Origin: Myxococcales bacterium
Lineage (GTDB): Bacteria; Myxococcota_A; Polyangia; Polyangiales; Polyangiaceae
Direction: 5' to 3'
Assembly: GCA_025362165.1 (NCBI GenBank)
Contig: JANYHY010000074.1
Location: 1 to 5,497 of the forward strand
Length of the DNA: 5,497 bases
Shown: positions 1-5,328 of the stretch, one piece after another
Numbering within the stretch: the stretch's first letter is position 1
Layout of the letters: each line of letters begins with the position of its first letter
Translations under genes and position numbers: made by a program
Notes under the pieces: model-generated
Databases searched by the model: none
What the model was told of the DNA's origin: nothing
The model's input: the letters and a program-made list of their open reading frames with translations, nothing else

Positions 1-357
1 CTCATGCGCCATGCTGGGGAACATCCTAGTAGAGCGCTCGCCTGACGGTCGATTGTCGTCATTCGTGCTCGCCGCGCGCAGCACGCTGGTCTCGCCGTCC
101 CTCACGATCGTCGCGCCGACCTGGACGTTGGGCATCGCGCGCGCCATCGCGTCGATGACGATCTGCACGGCGCCGTGATCGCCGGAGCTGACTGGCACTT
201 CAATGATCGCATCGAGCAACCCGTCGACCCAATGGGCGGGAAGATCCGTGACGTGGACCTCACGGCTGCCGCTGGACGACTCGTCCGACATGACGACGGA
301 CGAGACGCGGATCTGCTTGTGAGCGTCCTGTTCAGGCGCGTCAGCCCGACTCTTCAT
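1..357 (-). CDS. GAF-like N-terminal part of a probable signalling protein (partial, runs off left edge)
   Basis: The minus-strand frame is open from an ATG at 357 to position 1 (119 codons), so the C-terminus is missing. A purine-rich ribosome binding site lies 4 nt upstream of the ATG, which supports this start. The first 35 or so residues are polar and probably disordered. Residues 40-119 alternate helix and strand in the style of a GAF domain: an entry helix (WVDGLLDAIIEV), a second helix (IVIDAMARAMP), then a strand pair (VGATIVRDG, SVLRAAS). This is resemblance by eye only, with no diagnostic residues. It starts 28 bp after the stop of the receiver-PAS-HisKA protein on the same strand, so the two are probably co-transcribed. 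Because that neighbour lacks an ATPase domain, the unseen C-terminus here may supply it; that is an inference. An internal ATG at codon 23 is a weaker start. Certain: a coding frame. Uncertain: the family. Confidence 0.6.
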   Translation of the reverse strand, partial: MKSRADAPEQDAHKQIRVSSVVMSDESSSGSREVHVTDLPAHWVDGLLDAIIEVPVSSGDHGAVQIVIDAMARAMPNVQVGATIVRDGETSVLRAASTNDDNRPSGERSTRMFPSMAHE

Positions 358-361
358 GGGG

Positions 362-368
362 TCCCTTT
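362..368 (-). promoter_or_regulatory. Ribosome binding site of the GAF-like gene
   Basis: Read on the minus strand this is AAAGGGA, ending 4 nt before the ATG at 357. It is the clearest Shine-Dalgarno-like site among the minus-strand genes. It suggests the GAF-like gene is initiated independently even though it follows the upstream stop codon by only 28 bp. Confidence 0.55.
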
Positions 369-378
369 CACGGTTCAT

Positions 379-422
379 GCGGCGTTTACCCGCTTCGCGG
401 GTACCCCCCTTCGCCGCTTTTT
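379..422 (+). terminator. Compound hairpin with T-tract, terminator-like on the plus strand, at the sensor-gene stop codon
   Basis: An inner perfect 7-bp stem (TACCCGC at 387-393, GCGGGTA at 397-403) has a TTC loop. It is enclosed by a 6-bp outer stem (GCGGCG at 379-384, CGCCGC at 412-417), with an internal loop of 2 and 8 nt between them. Five T residues (418-422) follow directly on the plus strand, giving the outline of an intrinsic terminator for plus-strand transcription. Both flanking genes are on the minus strand, so it would stop antisense transcription. In the sense direction the T-tract is on the wrong side, leaving only a hairpin over the TAA at 386-388. It encodes the last residues of the sensor protein. 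It may instead be a relative of the intergenic hairpins seen elsewhere in the window. Confidence 0.4.
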
Positions 423-2431
423 GGTGGTGTGCTGCTCGTTCGAGCCGTCTCTTCGGTGCTCGCCTTGTCCAGATCGAGGATCTTCGCGCGCCCTACGTAG
501 CTCTTCGTCTCGTACTTGGTGATCTTGCCGATCTTGCGGACGATCTCCGCCATGCGCTCAGCCTCGGCGTGGATGACCTCTGCGATTCCATACGGCGAGG
601 TGTTCGGCTCGAGCTTTCGCTTGAGAAGCTCCGCGCTCATCACGACGCTCGTGAGCGGCTGATTGAGCTCGTGGGCTGCTGCTCCCGCAAGCTCCGCGAT
701 GACCGCTTGTCGCTCTTGGGCGAGGAGCTGATCCTGCGCCTGCGCGAGGCGCGCCTCCATGCGCATCTTCTCGCGCAGATCGGTGAAGACACCGACAGAG
801 CCAATCGGATGACCGCTCTCGTAGAGCAGACCCGCAGAGATCGACACGGGGACGAGATCGCCTCTCTTGTCCAGGATGTCCGTGCGCGTCCCCTCGATGC
901 GTCCACCAGCGGCGCGGATCACTTCCATGATCTTCTTCGCTTGGCCGACTGGGTAGAGCTCTCGAACGTCGCTGCCGAGCACCTCTTCGGCGGTGCGGCC
1001 GTAGATGCGCTCTGCGGCGCGGTTGAAGATGAGCACGCGACCGGTGAGGTCGGCGCAGATGATCGCGTCTGCAGAGGAGTCGATGATGCGCTCGAGGAAG
1101 TTCTTCGTCTTCTTGAGCTCGCTCTCAACGGCGCGCTCTGCGGTGACGTCGCGGAAGGTACAGAGCACCACGCCCTCTTCGCGCAACACGCTGCTGAACG
1201 AGAGCGACAGGACGAGAGGCTCGCCCGTCTTCTTGACGATGCCGGCGTCCACGCCAGATGGGAACTCACCGCGCGCAAAGCCCTCTTTCAACGCACGCGC
1301 GCGGCCGTGATCTTTGCCGCCGAAGAGGTCGCCGAGCCTGCGGCCCGCGAGATCTTCCTCTCGATAACCAGTGATCTCGCGCGCCTTGGGGTTGGAGAAG
1401 AGCAGCTTGCCCTCTGCGTCCAACACGACGATGCCGTCTGCGCTCGACTCGAAGAAGTCTGCGTACCGCTGCAGCGATTTGAGCCTTCTTTCAGCCTCGA
1501 AACGCGCGACCGTGACCTGCTGCGTTTGATCGCGCAACGACTGGAGCACACGCGCGTTCCGCAGAGCTATCGCCATCGCGCTCGAGATCGTTCGGCATAG
1601 CGAGAGCTCGCGGTCAGCGAACATGAACGCTTGCTTGGCTCGCAAGAAGAGCACGCCCATCGCCTTGCCTTCGTAGAGGATGGGCAAGATCGCGAGCGAG
1701 CTGAACGTGCGGGCCTGCGCGTCGTGCTGGCGGACGATCTCTAAGAGCGGGTGAGTCGCCGCGTCCTTGATGATCAGCGCCTCGCCGCTGTTGAGCACGG
1801 TGCGGATCTCGGGGTACTTCGCGAGATCGATCGGAAGATCGCGCAGCTGCTCATCGTCGCTCGCGGCCACGACGTAGCCGATGTCACCGGGATCGCGCAC
1901 GAGGACGATCGATACGCGATCGACCTTGCTCACCTCGGCGATGCGCTGCGTGACGGTAAATAGGATGCTGCGGAAATCCAGGTTCGACGCGAGCGCTGGT
2001 GTGAGCTCGAGGACGACCTGCGCGTCCTTCTCCTTGCGCTCGATCGCCTCTGCCGCACCGCGCAGACGCAGCTGACCGCGGATGCGCGCGACGAGCTCCA
2101 CGGGTCTGAAGGGCTTTCGCACGAAGTCGTCCGCGCCCGACTCGAACGCGCGCGCCACCTCCGCGTCGCCATCGAGCGCCGTGAGCACGACCACCGGCAG
2201 ATCGCGCGTCTCTGGGCGAGATCGAAGGATGCGCAGCACCTGATAACCGTCCGGCGCGGGCATCACGAGATCGAGCAGCACGAGCGAAGGCCGCACCTGA
2301 TCGATCTTCTGCAGCGCCTCTGTCCCCGAAGCGACGGCGACGTAGGGCAAGTCCGCGGTGGCGAGCGCGGAACAGAGAACGTGTCGGCTCACGGCATCGT
2401 CATCCACCACCAAAACGGGATTGACTGCCAC
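386..2431 (-). CDS. Receiver-GAF-PAS-PAS-HisKA signalling protein without an ATPase domain
   Basis: This is a 681-residue soluble two-component protein with no signal peptide or membrane segment, so probably cytoplasmic. Domains in order: a receiver (about 5-122) with acidic pocket D10-D12, phosphoacceptor D54 in LLDLVMP, T84 and K106; a GAF domain (about 145-295); a helical linker; PAS 1 (about 320-430) and PAS 2 (about 443-555), each with the DGI/DAI and FN/FSN signatures; a coiled linker; and a HisKA helical hairpin (about 572-645) with H587 in AAAHELNQPL. Only 94 residues follow H587, ending in a low-complexity tail (TSSTPPKSGEGGYPRSG). No N, G1 or G2 box is visible, so it cannot autophosphorylate like a normal kinase. 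It may be a phosphoacceptor for a partner ATPase or a phosphotransfer hub. The start is GTG at 2431: the receiver begins at once, an in-frame TAG sits four codons upstream (2441-2443), and there is no clear Shine-Dalgarno. The ligand is unknown. Confidence 0.93.
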   Translation of the reverse strand: MAVNPVLVVDDDAVSRHVLCSALATADLPYVAVASGTEALQKIDQVRPSLVLLDLVMPAPDGYQVLRILRSRPETRDLPVVVLTALDGDAEVARAFESGADDFVRKPFRPVELVARIRGQLRLRGAAEAIERKEKDAQVVLELTPALASNLDFRSILFTVTQRIAEVSKVDRVSIVLVRDPGDIGYVVAASDDEQLRDLPIDLAKYPEIRTVLNSGEALIIKDAATHPLLEIVRQHDAQARTFSSLAILPILYEGKAMGVLFLRAKQAFMFADRELSLCRTISSAMAIALRNARVLQSLRDQTQQVTVARFEAERRLKSLQRYADFFESSADGIVVLDAEGKLLFSNPKAREITGYREEDLAGRRLGDLFGGKDHGRARALKEGFARGEFPSGVDAGIVKKTGEPLVLSLSFSSVLREEGVVLCTFRDVTAERAVESELKKTKNFLERIIDSSADAIICADLTGRVLIFNRAAERIYGRTAEEVLGSDVRELYPVGQAKKIMEVIRAAGGRIEGTRTDILDKRGDLVPVSISAGLLYESGHPIGSVGVFTDLREKMRMEARLAQAQDQLLAQERQAVIAELAGAAAHELNQPLTSVVMSAELLKRKLEPNTSPYGIAEVIHAEAERMAEIVRKIGKITKYETKSYVGRAKILDLDKASTEETARTSSTPPKSGEGGYPRSG

Positions 2432-2437
2432 ATCAAG

Positions 2438-2466
2438 AGTCTACGCGGTAAGCGCGCCGTTCTCAA
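2438..2466 (-). promoter_or_regulatory. Sigma-70-type promoter of the sensor gene, possibly giving a leaderless mRNA
   Basis: On the minus strand a -35 box TTGAGA (2466-2461) is followed by exactly 17 bp and a -10 box TAGACT (2443-2438), matching the TTGACA / TATAAT consensus at 5 of 6 and 4 of 6 positions. Six bases then separate the -10 box from the GTG start, so the expected transcription start falls on the first base of the start codon. This agrees with the absence of a Shine-Dalgarno sequence. It also implies that the sensor gene is not wholly dependent on read-through from ruvB. Confidence 0.5.
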
Positions 2467-2556
2467 CGTCCCCCCACACTCCGTAGCGGAGAGCTTGTTT
2501 CTAGGGCTCGCGCGAGATTACCCGCTTGTCGCCGAGCACGAGCCGGTGCTGCGCTT
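2467..2556. other. Spacer between ruvB and the sensor gene, with short hairpins and no clear terminator
   Basis: This stretch lies between the ruvB stop and the sensor promoter. It holds a 5-bp stem with 3-nt loop (CTCCG-TAG-CGGAG, 2479-2491), a 10-bp palindrome CTCGCGCGAG (2507-2516) and a 5-bp stem with 6-nt loop (AGCAC / GTGCT, 2535-2550). None is followed by a T-tract on the minus strand, so no intrinsic terminator after ruvB can be called. Five-bp stems of this kind are expected by chance several times in 5 kb. I see no open frame here with coding character. Confidence 0.4.
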
Positions 2557-3666
2557 TCACTCGTCGTCGCTCGTGTCTGCCAAGGGCAATACGCCTTGCA
2601 TCGGTTCAGGCATGCGGGACGGCGGCTTCTTGCCGAGATGCGCGTACGCCTTCTTCGTCGCGACACGTCCTCTCGGGGTGCGGCCGATGAAGCCTTGCTG
2701 CAGCAAGTAGGGCTCGTAGACGTCTTCAATCGTGTCTCTCGGCTCGCCCAGCGCAGCCGCGAGCGTCTCCACGCCGACGGGGCCGCCATCGTAGTCGTCG
2801 ATGATGACCTTCAAGAGACGCCGATCCATGTCATCGAATCCAACGTCGTCGATCTCGAGGCGCTTGGCGGCGAGCTTCACGGCGGCGAAATCGATCTCTC
2901 CGGAGCCGAGGACCTCGGCGAAATCGCGCACCCGACGCAACAACCGATTCGCGATTCGAGGTGTTCCGCGCGAGCGTTTGGCGATCTCCTCGCACGCAGG
3001 CTGATCGCACACGACCTTTAGGAGAGAAGCGCTGCGCTCCACGATGCGCGCGAGCTCGTGCACCGGGTAAAAGTCCAAGCGCACGACATGGCCGAAGCGA
3101 GAGAACAGCGGCGCTGTCAGCAAACCGGTCCGCGTCGTCGCTCCGACGAGCGTGAACGGCTTCAGCTCGATTTGGATCGCAGACGCGAAGGCGCCTTCGC
3201 CAGTCATGATGTCGATGCGAAAATCCTCCATCGCGGGATACAAACTCTCCTCGACGACCGGGTTGAGCCGATGAATCTCGTCGACGAAGAGGATGTCTCG
3301 CTCTTCGAGCTTGGTCAGCAACCCAGCGAGCGCGCCCTTGTGCTCGACGACGGGTCCGTTCGTCATGTGCAGCTGCACGCCCATCTCGTGCGCCAAGATC
3401 TGAGCGAGCGTGGTCTTGCCCAAACCAGGAGGCCCGCACAACAGGAGGTGGTCGAGGGGCTCTCCGCGACGCTTCGCGGCTTCGACGAACACGCGCAGGT
3501 TCTCTTTGTGCTTCTCTTGTCCGACGTAGTCGTCGAACGTCTTGGGCCGCAGCGCTCGATCGTACCGTGAGTCGTCGCCCTGAGGCGCGCCGTCCAGCGA
3601 GCGCGGGTCACTCGATTCGGAGCCCAGCGTATTGGGTGCGTGCTTCTTCGCCATCGCCTCCGACAT
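2557..3666 (-). CDS. ruvB: Holliday junction branch migration ATPase RuvB
   Basis: RuvB is the hexameric AAA+ motor that, with RuvA, drives Holliday-junction branch migration in the cytoplasm. Numbered from this start (369 aa; typical RuvB is about 330-350): the family motif RPKTFDDYVGQ at 40-50, Walker A GPPGLGKT at 78-85 (K84), Walker B with D129/E130 in FVDEIHRL, sensor 1 GATTRTG at 175-181, arginine finger R190 in SRFG (aligned with E. coli R174), sensor 2 R237 in RGTPRIANR, and the winged helix ending QQGFIGRTPRGR (324-334). The frame opens to 3810, but those first 48 codons cross intergenic hairpins and resemble no RuvB sequence. The ATG at 3666 is therefore used. The ATG at 3654, with GGAGG 2 nt upstream, is a real alternative (365 aa). 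The motor domain departs from consensus at the beta-hairpin (GAFASAI for the usual GPAARSI) and at PLFSRFG for PLRDRFG. No ruvA or ruvC is adjacent; the upstream neighbour is the divergent carF. Confidence 0.96.
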   Translation of the reverse strand: MSEAMAKKHAPNTLGSESSDPRSLDGAPQGDDSRYDRALRPKTFDDYVGQEKHKENLRVFVEAAKRRGEPLDHLLLCGPPGLGKTTLAQILAHEMGVQLHMTNGPVVEHKGALAGLLTKLEERDILFVDEIHRLNPVVEESLYPAMEDFRIDIMTGEGAFASAIQIELKPFTLVGATTRTGLLTAPLFSRFGHVVRLDFYPVHELARIVERSASLLKVVCDQPACEEIAKRSRGTPRIANRLLRRVRDFAEVLGSGEIDFAAVKLAAKRLEIDDVGFDDMDRRLLKVIIDDYDGGPVGVETLAAALGEPRDTIEDVYEPYLLQQGFIGRTPRGRVATKKAYAHLGKKPPSRMPEPMQGVLPLADTSDDE

Positions 3667-3707
3667 GTCATAAGCGATCCGAGCGCGGGAGGCGCGCGTT
3701 AACTCAC

Positions 3708-3774
3708 TCCAAGCCGACCCTGCGGGTCGCTTGGACAAAACCTGAACTGCTCGTGCCTTTGGCACGATCAATTG
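3708..3774. repeat. Two-hairpin intergenic element ending in CAATTG (single diverged copy)
   Basis: Stem I (3708-3735) pairs TCCAAG with CTTGGA and CGACCC with GGGTCG around a TGC loop, with one bulged C at 3714, giving 12 base pairs. A 15-nt linker follows. Stem II (3751-3767) is a perfect 7-bp stem, TCGTGCC / GGCACGA, with a TTT loop. CAATTG lies at 3769-3774. The order, loop sizes and final CAATTG match the 66-bp tandem units near 5133-5270, and stem II shares GTGCC...GGCAC with them, while stem I is unrelated in sequence. The element lies between the divergent ruvB and carF starts. There is no T-tract on the appropriate side for a terminator. Confidence 0.6.
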
Positions 3775-3802
3775 GACAGCGGGATGCGTTTGCGGTGAGT
3801 AT
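3773..3802 (+). promoter_or_regulatory. Candidate promoter of carF
   Basis: TGGACA (3773-3778) matches the -35 consensus at 5 of 6 positions and overlaps the CAATTG of the hairpin element. GAGTAT (3797-3802) is a poor -10 box (3 of 6) after an 18-bp spacer. Six bases separate it from the ATG at 3809, which has no Shine-Dalgarno sequence, so the message may be leaderless. The weak -10 would fit a gene needing an activator or an alternative sigma factor, but this is an inference from sequence alone. Confidence 0.3.
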
Positions 3803-3808
3803 CGAACC

Positions 3809-4597
3809 ATGGGCGTGCGAATCGTTCAGAGGAAGGCCGATGAGCTGGCGGGCGCTCCGAAGGGATGGCGCCGCTTCGAGCTCTTCTGCACGATCGTGTT
3901 CCCTCCGCTCTTCGTCACTCTCGTCTATCGCATGCGCCACGACGCTTGGGAGTGGCCGCATCTGATCCCGCTGTCGTTCCTGATCGGCCTCTTGGGCGCG
4001 GACTTCATCTCGGGTCTCGTTCATTGGATGGCAGACACGTGGGGCACTCCCGACACGCCGTTCGTCGGCAAGACGCTCATTCGCACGTTCCGCGAGCACC
4101 ACGTCGATCAGAAGGCGATCACACGACACGACTTCATCGAGACCAACGGATCCAACATGTGGGGCGGCTCGAGCATGTTGACGTTCGCGCTCATCATCGG
4201 CGGCGGCGATCGCTTACATGCGCTGGCCCAAGGCTCGCTGTTGTTCTTCGCGAGCTTCGTCGCGCTGACGAGCCAGATCCACAGATGGGCTCACATGGAC
4301 TCGCCGCCGTTGATCGTGCGGGGCTTGCAGTCGTCGCGCATGTTGCTCACCGCGCACCACCACGAGCGACACCACACCGCGCCGTTCGATCGCTCGTACT
4401 GCATCACCTGCGGCTGGCTCAATCAGCCGCTCCACTCGATTCGCTTCTTTCGCACGCTCGAGGATCTCATTACCGCGCTGACCGGGGCGCTCCCGCGGCA
4501 AGACGACATCGGCAAAGAGGCAGCCATCGCGGTCGCCCAACAGGTCGAAGAAGAAGAGCACGCGCCCATCGAAGCGAGCGCGCACACTGATGGTTAG
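3809..4597 (+). CDS. carF: CarF / TMEM189-family plasmanylethanolamine desaturase
   Basis: The product is a 262-residue integral membrane protein of the CarF/TMEM189 (PEDS1) lipid desaturase family. The enzyme introduces the vinyl-ether double bond that converts plasmanyl to plasmenyl phosphatidylethanolamine (plasmalogen); in Myxococcus xanthus CarF is needed for the singlet-oxygen-triggered carotenoid response. Hydrophobic segments lie at about 25-40, 51-70, 122-131 and 142-156. The metal-binding histidine clusters of the family are visible: H72 in GLVHWMADTWG, H97/H98 in REHHVD, H107 in RHDF, H158 and H162 in QIHRWAH, and H183-185 with H188/H189 in AHHHERHH, followed by the YCITCGWLN segment. 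The length is close to that of M. xanthus CarF (about 280). The C-terminal 30 residues are acidic and probably disordered. The ATG at 3809 lacks a Shine-Dalgarno sequence, but no upstream ATG or GTG in frame is available nearby. It diverges from ruvB, and its TAG overlaps the stop of the opposing gene. Confidence 0.93.
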   Translation: MGVRIVQRKADELAGAPKGWRRFELFCTIVFPPLFVTLVYRMRHDAWEWPHLIPLSFLIGLLGADFISGLVHWMADTWGTPDTPFVGKTLIRTFREHHVDQKAITRHDFIETNGSNMWGGSSMLTFALIIGGGDRLHALAQGSLLFFASFVALTSQIHRWAHMDSPPLIVRGLQSSRMLLTAHHHERHHTAPFDRSYCITCGWLNQPLHSIRFFRTLEDLITALTGALPRQDDIGKEAAIAVAQQVEEEEHAPIEASAHTDG

Positions 4598-5103
4598 TCT
4601 ATGCGGACGAGGCCCAATCGCCTGAGCTTGGCGAAGGTGCGCAGGAGATCGAACCCGCTCATGCCCGAGACGTCCGAGAGCTGTTCTACGGCGAGGACAC
4701 CATCCACCAATGAAAGCAGGAAGCCTTCGCGGTGGTCGAGGTGCGCCGCACCAAGCTCCGCGGGGGTTGCGATGACGCACGGTACGGCGGCGGGGGAAAG
4801 CGCGTAGTCCCTCTCGATGCGTGAGCGAGACTCGTGCGCGCACGCGTTGGCGAGGGCGTGGCGTGGGTTGTCCGCGAGAAGCTCTTCGGCCGCGTCGAGC
4901 GTGAGGAGGTAGTCCTCCGCGTTGAAGTTCTTGAACATGCGAATGGCGCACTCGCGCGTCTCTTCGTTCTCGAGCGCAACCGCCGCCTTGATGGCACCGG
5001 TGGACACGCTTCGCGCGTAAGGCGCTAGGTCGAAGCGTGGCGTCTTGATCTCGTCGTCATCCGTCATGGCGGGACTGTCGGTCGGCGTGTCGACGGCCAT
5101 CAT
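4594..5103 (-). CDS. Hypothetical protein with TPR-like middle and a myxobacterial-type C-terminal helical module
   Basis: I do not recognise a named family. The 169-residue product has no signal peptide or membrane segment. Residues 1-25 are acidic and probably disordered. Residues about 62-100 form two amphipathic helices resembling one tetratricopeptide repeat (LDAAEELLADNPRHALANA). Residues 122-169 (LDHREGFLLSLVDG ... LLRTFAKLRRLGLV) form a compact helical module. I associate that module with the C-termini of deltaproteobacterial regulatory or scaffold proteins, and it may be winged-helix-like. The frame is uninterrupted and runs tail to tail into carF. The start is uncertain: tandem ATGs at 5103 and 5100 have no Shine-Dalgarno sequence, and another ATG lies at codon 13. 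A TTGACG at 5135-5130 could be a -35 box, but the matching -10 (CACGAT) is poor. It may act as a small adaptor or regulator, but nothing in the sequence fixes the function. Confidence 0.8.
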   Translation of the reverse strand: MMAVDTPTDSPAMTDDDEIKTPRFDLAPYARSVSTGAIKAAVALENEETRECAIRMFKNFNAEDYLLTLDAAEELLADNPRHALANACAHESRSRIERDYALSPAAVPCVIATPAELGAAHLDHREGFLLSLVDGVLAVEQLSDVSGMSGFDLLRTFAKLRRLGLVRID

Positions 5104-5132
5104 GCAATCGTGCCGTCTCGTGCGTCTCCCGT

Positions 5133-5270
5133 CAATTGATGCCGCCTTTGGCGGACATCAACGGCCTTCGGCATAGCGGAGGTGCCCTTGGCACGCCCCA
5201 ATTGATGCCGCCTTTGGCGGACATCAACGGCCTTCGGCATAGCGGAGGTGCCGTTGGCACGCCCCAATTG
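5133..5270. repeat. 66-bp tandem repeat, two units plus closing CAATTG, each unit holding two hairpins
   Basis: CAATTG occurs at 5133, 5199 and 5265, exactly 66 bp apart. Units 5133-5198 and 5199-5264 differ at one base (C at 5187, G at 5253). In each unit, stem I (5136-5161 in unit 1) pairs TTGATG with CATCAA and CCGCC with GGCGG around a TTT loop with one bulged A at 5155, making 11 base pairs. Stem II (5182-5194) is a perfect 5-bp stem GTGCC / GGCAC with a 3-nt loop, CTT in unit 1 and GTT in unit 2; the single mismatch therefore lies in a loop and leaves the stem intact. A small GCC-TTC-GGC stem (5164-5172) lies between them. The array fills much of the divergent gap between the 169-aa gene and the peroxiredoxin. 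No ORF with coding character uses it. Confidence 0.93.
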
Positions 5271-5275
5271 CTGGC

Positions 5276-5304
5276 TCGACAACGGGACGCGCATTCTCGA
5301 TACT
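5276..5304 (+). promoter_or_regulatory. Sigma-70-type promoter of the peroxiredoxin gene
   Basis: A -35 box TCGACA (5276-5281, 5 of 6 to consensus), a 17-bp spacer and a -10 box GATACT (5299-5304, 4 of 6) lie immediately after the tandem repeat array. The -35 begins 6 bp downstream of the last CAATTG. The expected transcription start is near 5311, giving a leader of under 20 nt that contains the ribosome binding site. Confidence 0.5.
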
Positions 5305-5316
5305 GCGCACCCCAAA

Positions 5317-5322
5317 AAGGAG
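5317..5322 (+). promoter_or_regulatory. Ribosome binding site of the peroxiredoxin gene
   Basis: AAGGAG is separated by 6 nt from the ATG at 5329. It is the strongest Shine-Dalgarno sequence in the window and fixes this start. The contrast with carF and the sensor gene, which have none, is notable. Confidence 0.85.
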
Positions 5323-5328
5323 TGCTCA

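Noticed and set aside
356..1600. A 414-codon open frame on the plus strand
   Set aside because: It lies antisense to the sensor gene, whose receiver, PAS and HisKA motifs are unmistakable. Long antisense frames are common in GC-rich coding DNA, and the translation resembles no domain.
2479..2491. CTCCG-TAG-CGGAG as another member of the hairpin family
   Set aside because: It shares TAGCGGAG with the 66-bp unit and has a 3-nt loop, but a 5-bp stem is expected by chance several times in this window. It also lacks the second stem and CAATTG.
2381..3021. Plus-strand frames over the sensor start and the ruvB C-terminus
   Set aside because: They are antisense to well-supported genes, have no ribosome binding sites and show no domain-like sequence.
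3667..3810. N-terminal extension of RuvB by 48 codons
   Set aside because: The extra codons translate the two intergenic hairpins, match no RuvB sequence and would overlap the carF start. The ATG at 3666 or 3654 is preferred.
4214..4951. Long minus-strand frame across carF and the end of the 169-aa gene
   Set aside because: It is arginine-rich shadow translation antisense to the carF histidine motifs and in another frame of the 169-aa gene.
5133..5270. CRISPR array
   Set aside because: The units abut with no unique spacers, the period is 66 bp, only two units exist, and no cas gene is present.
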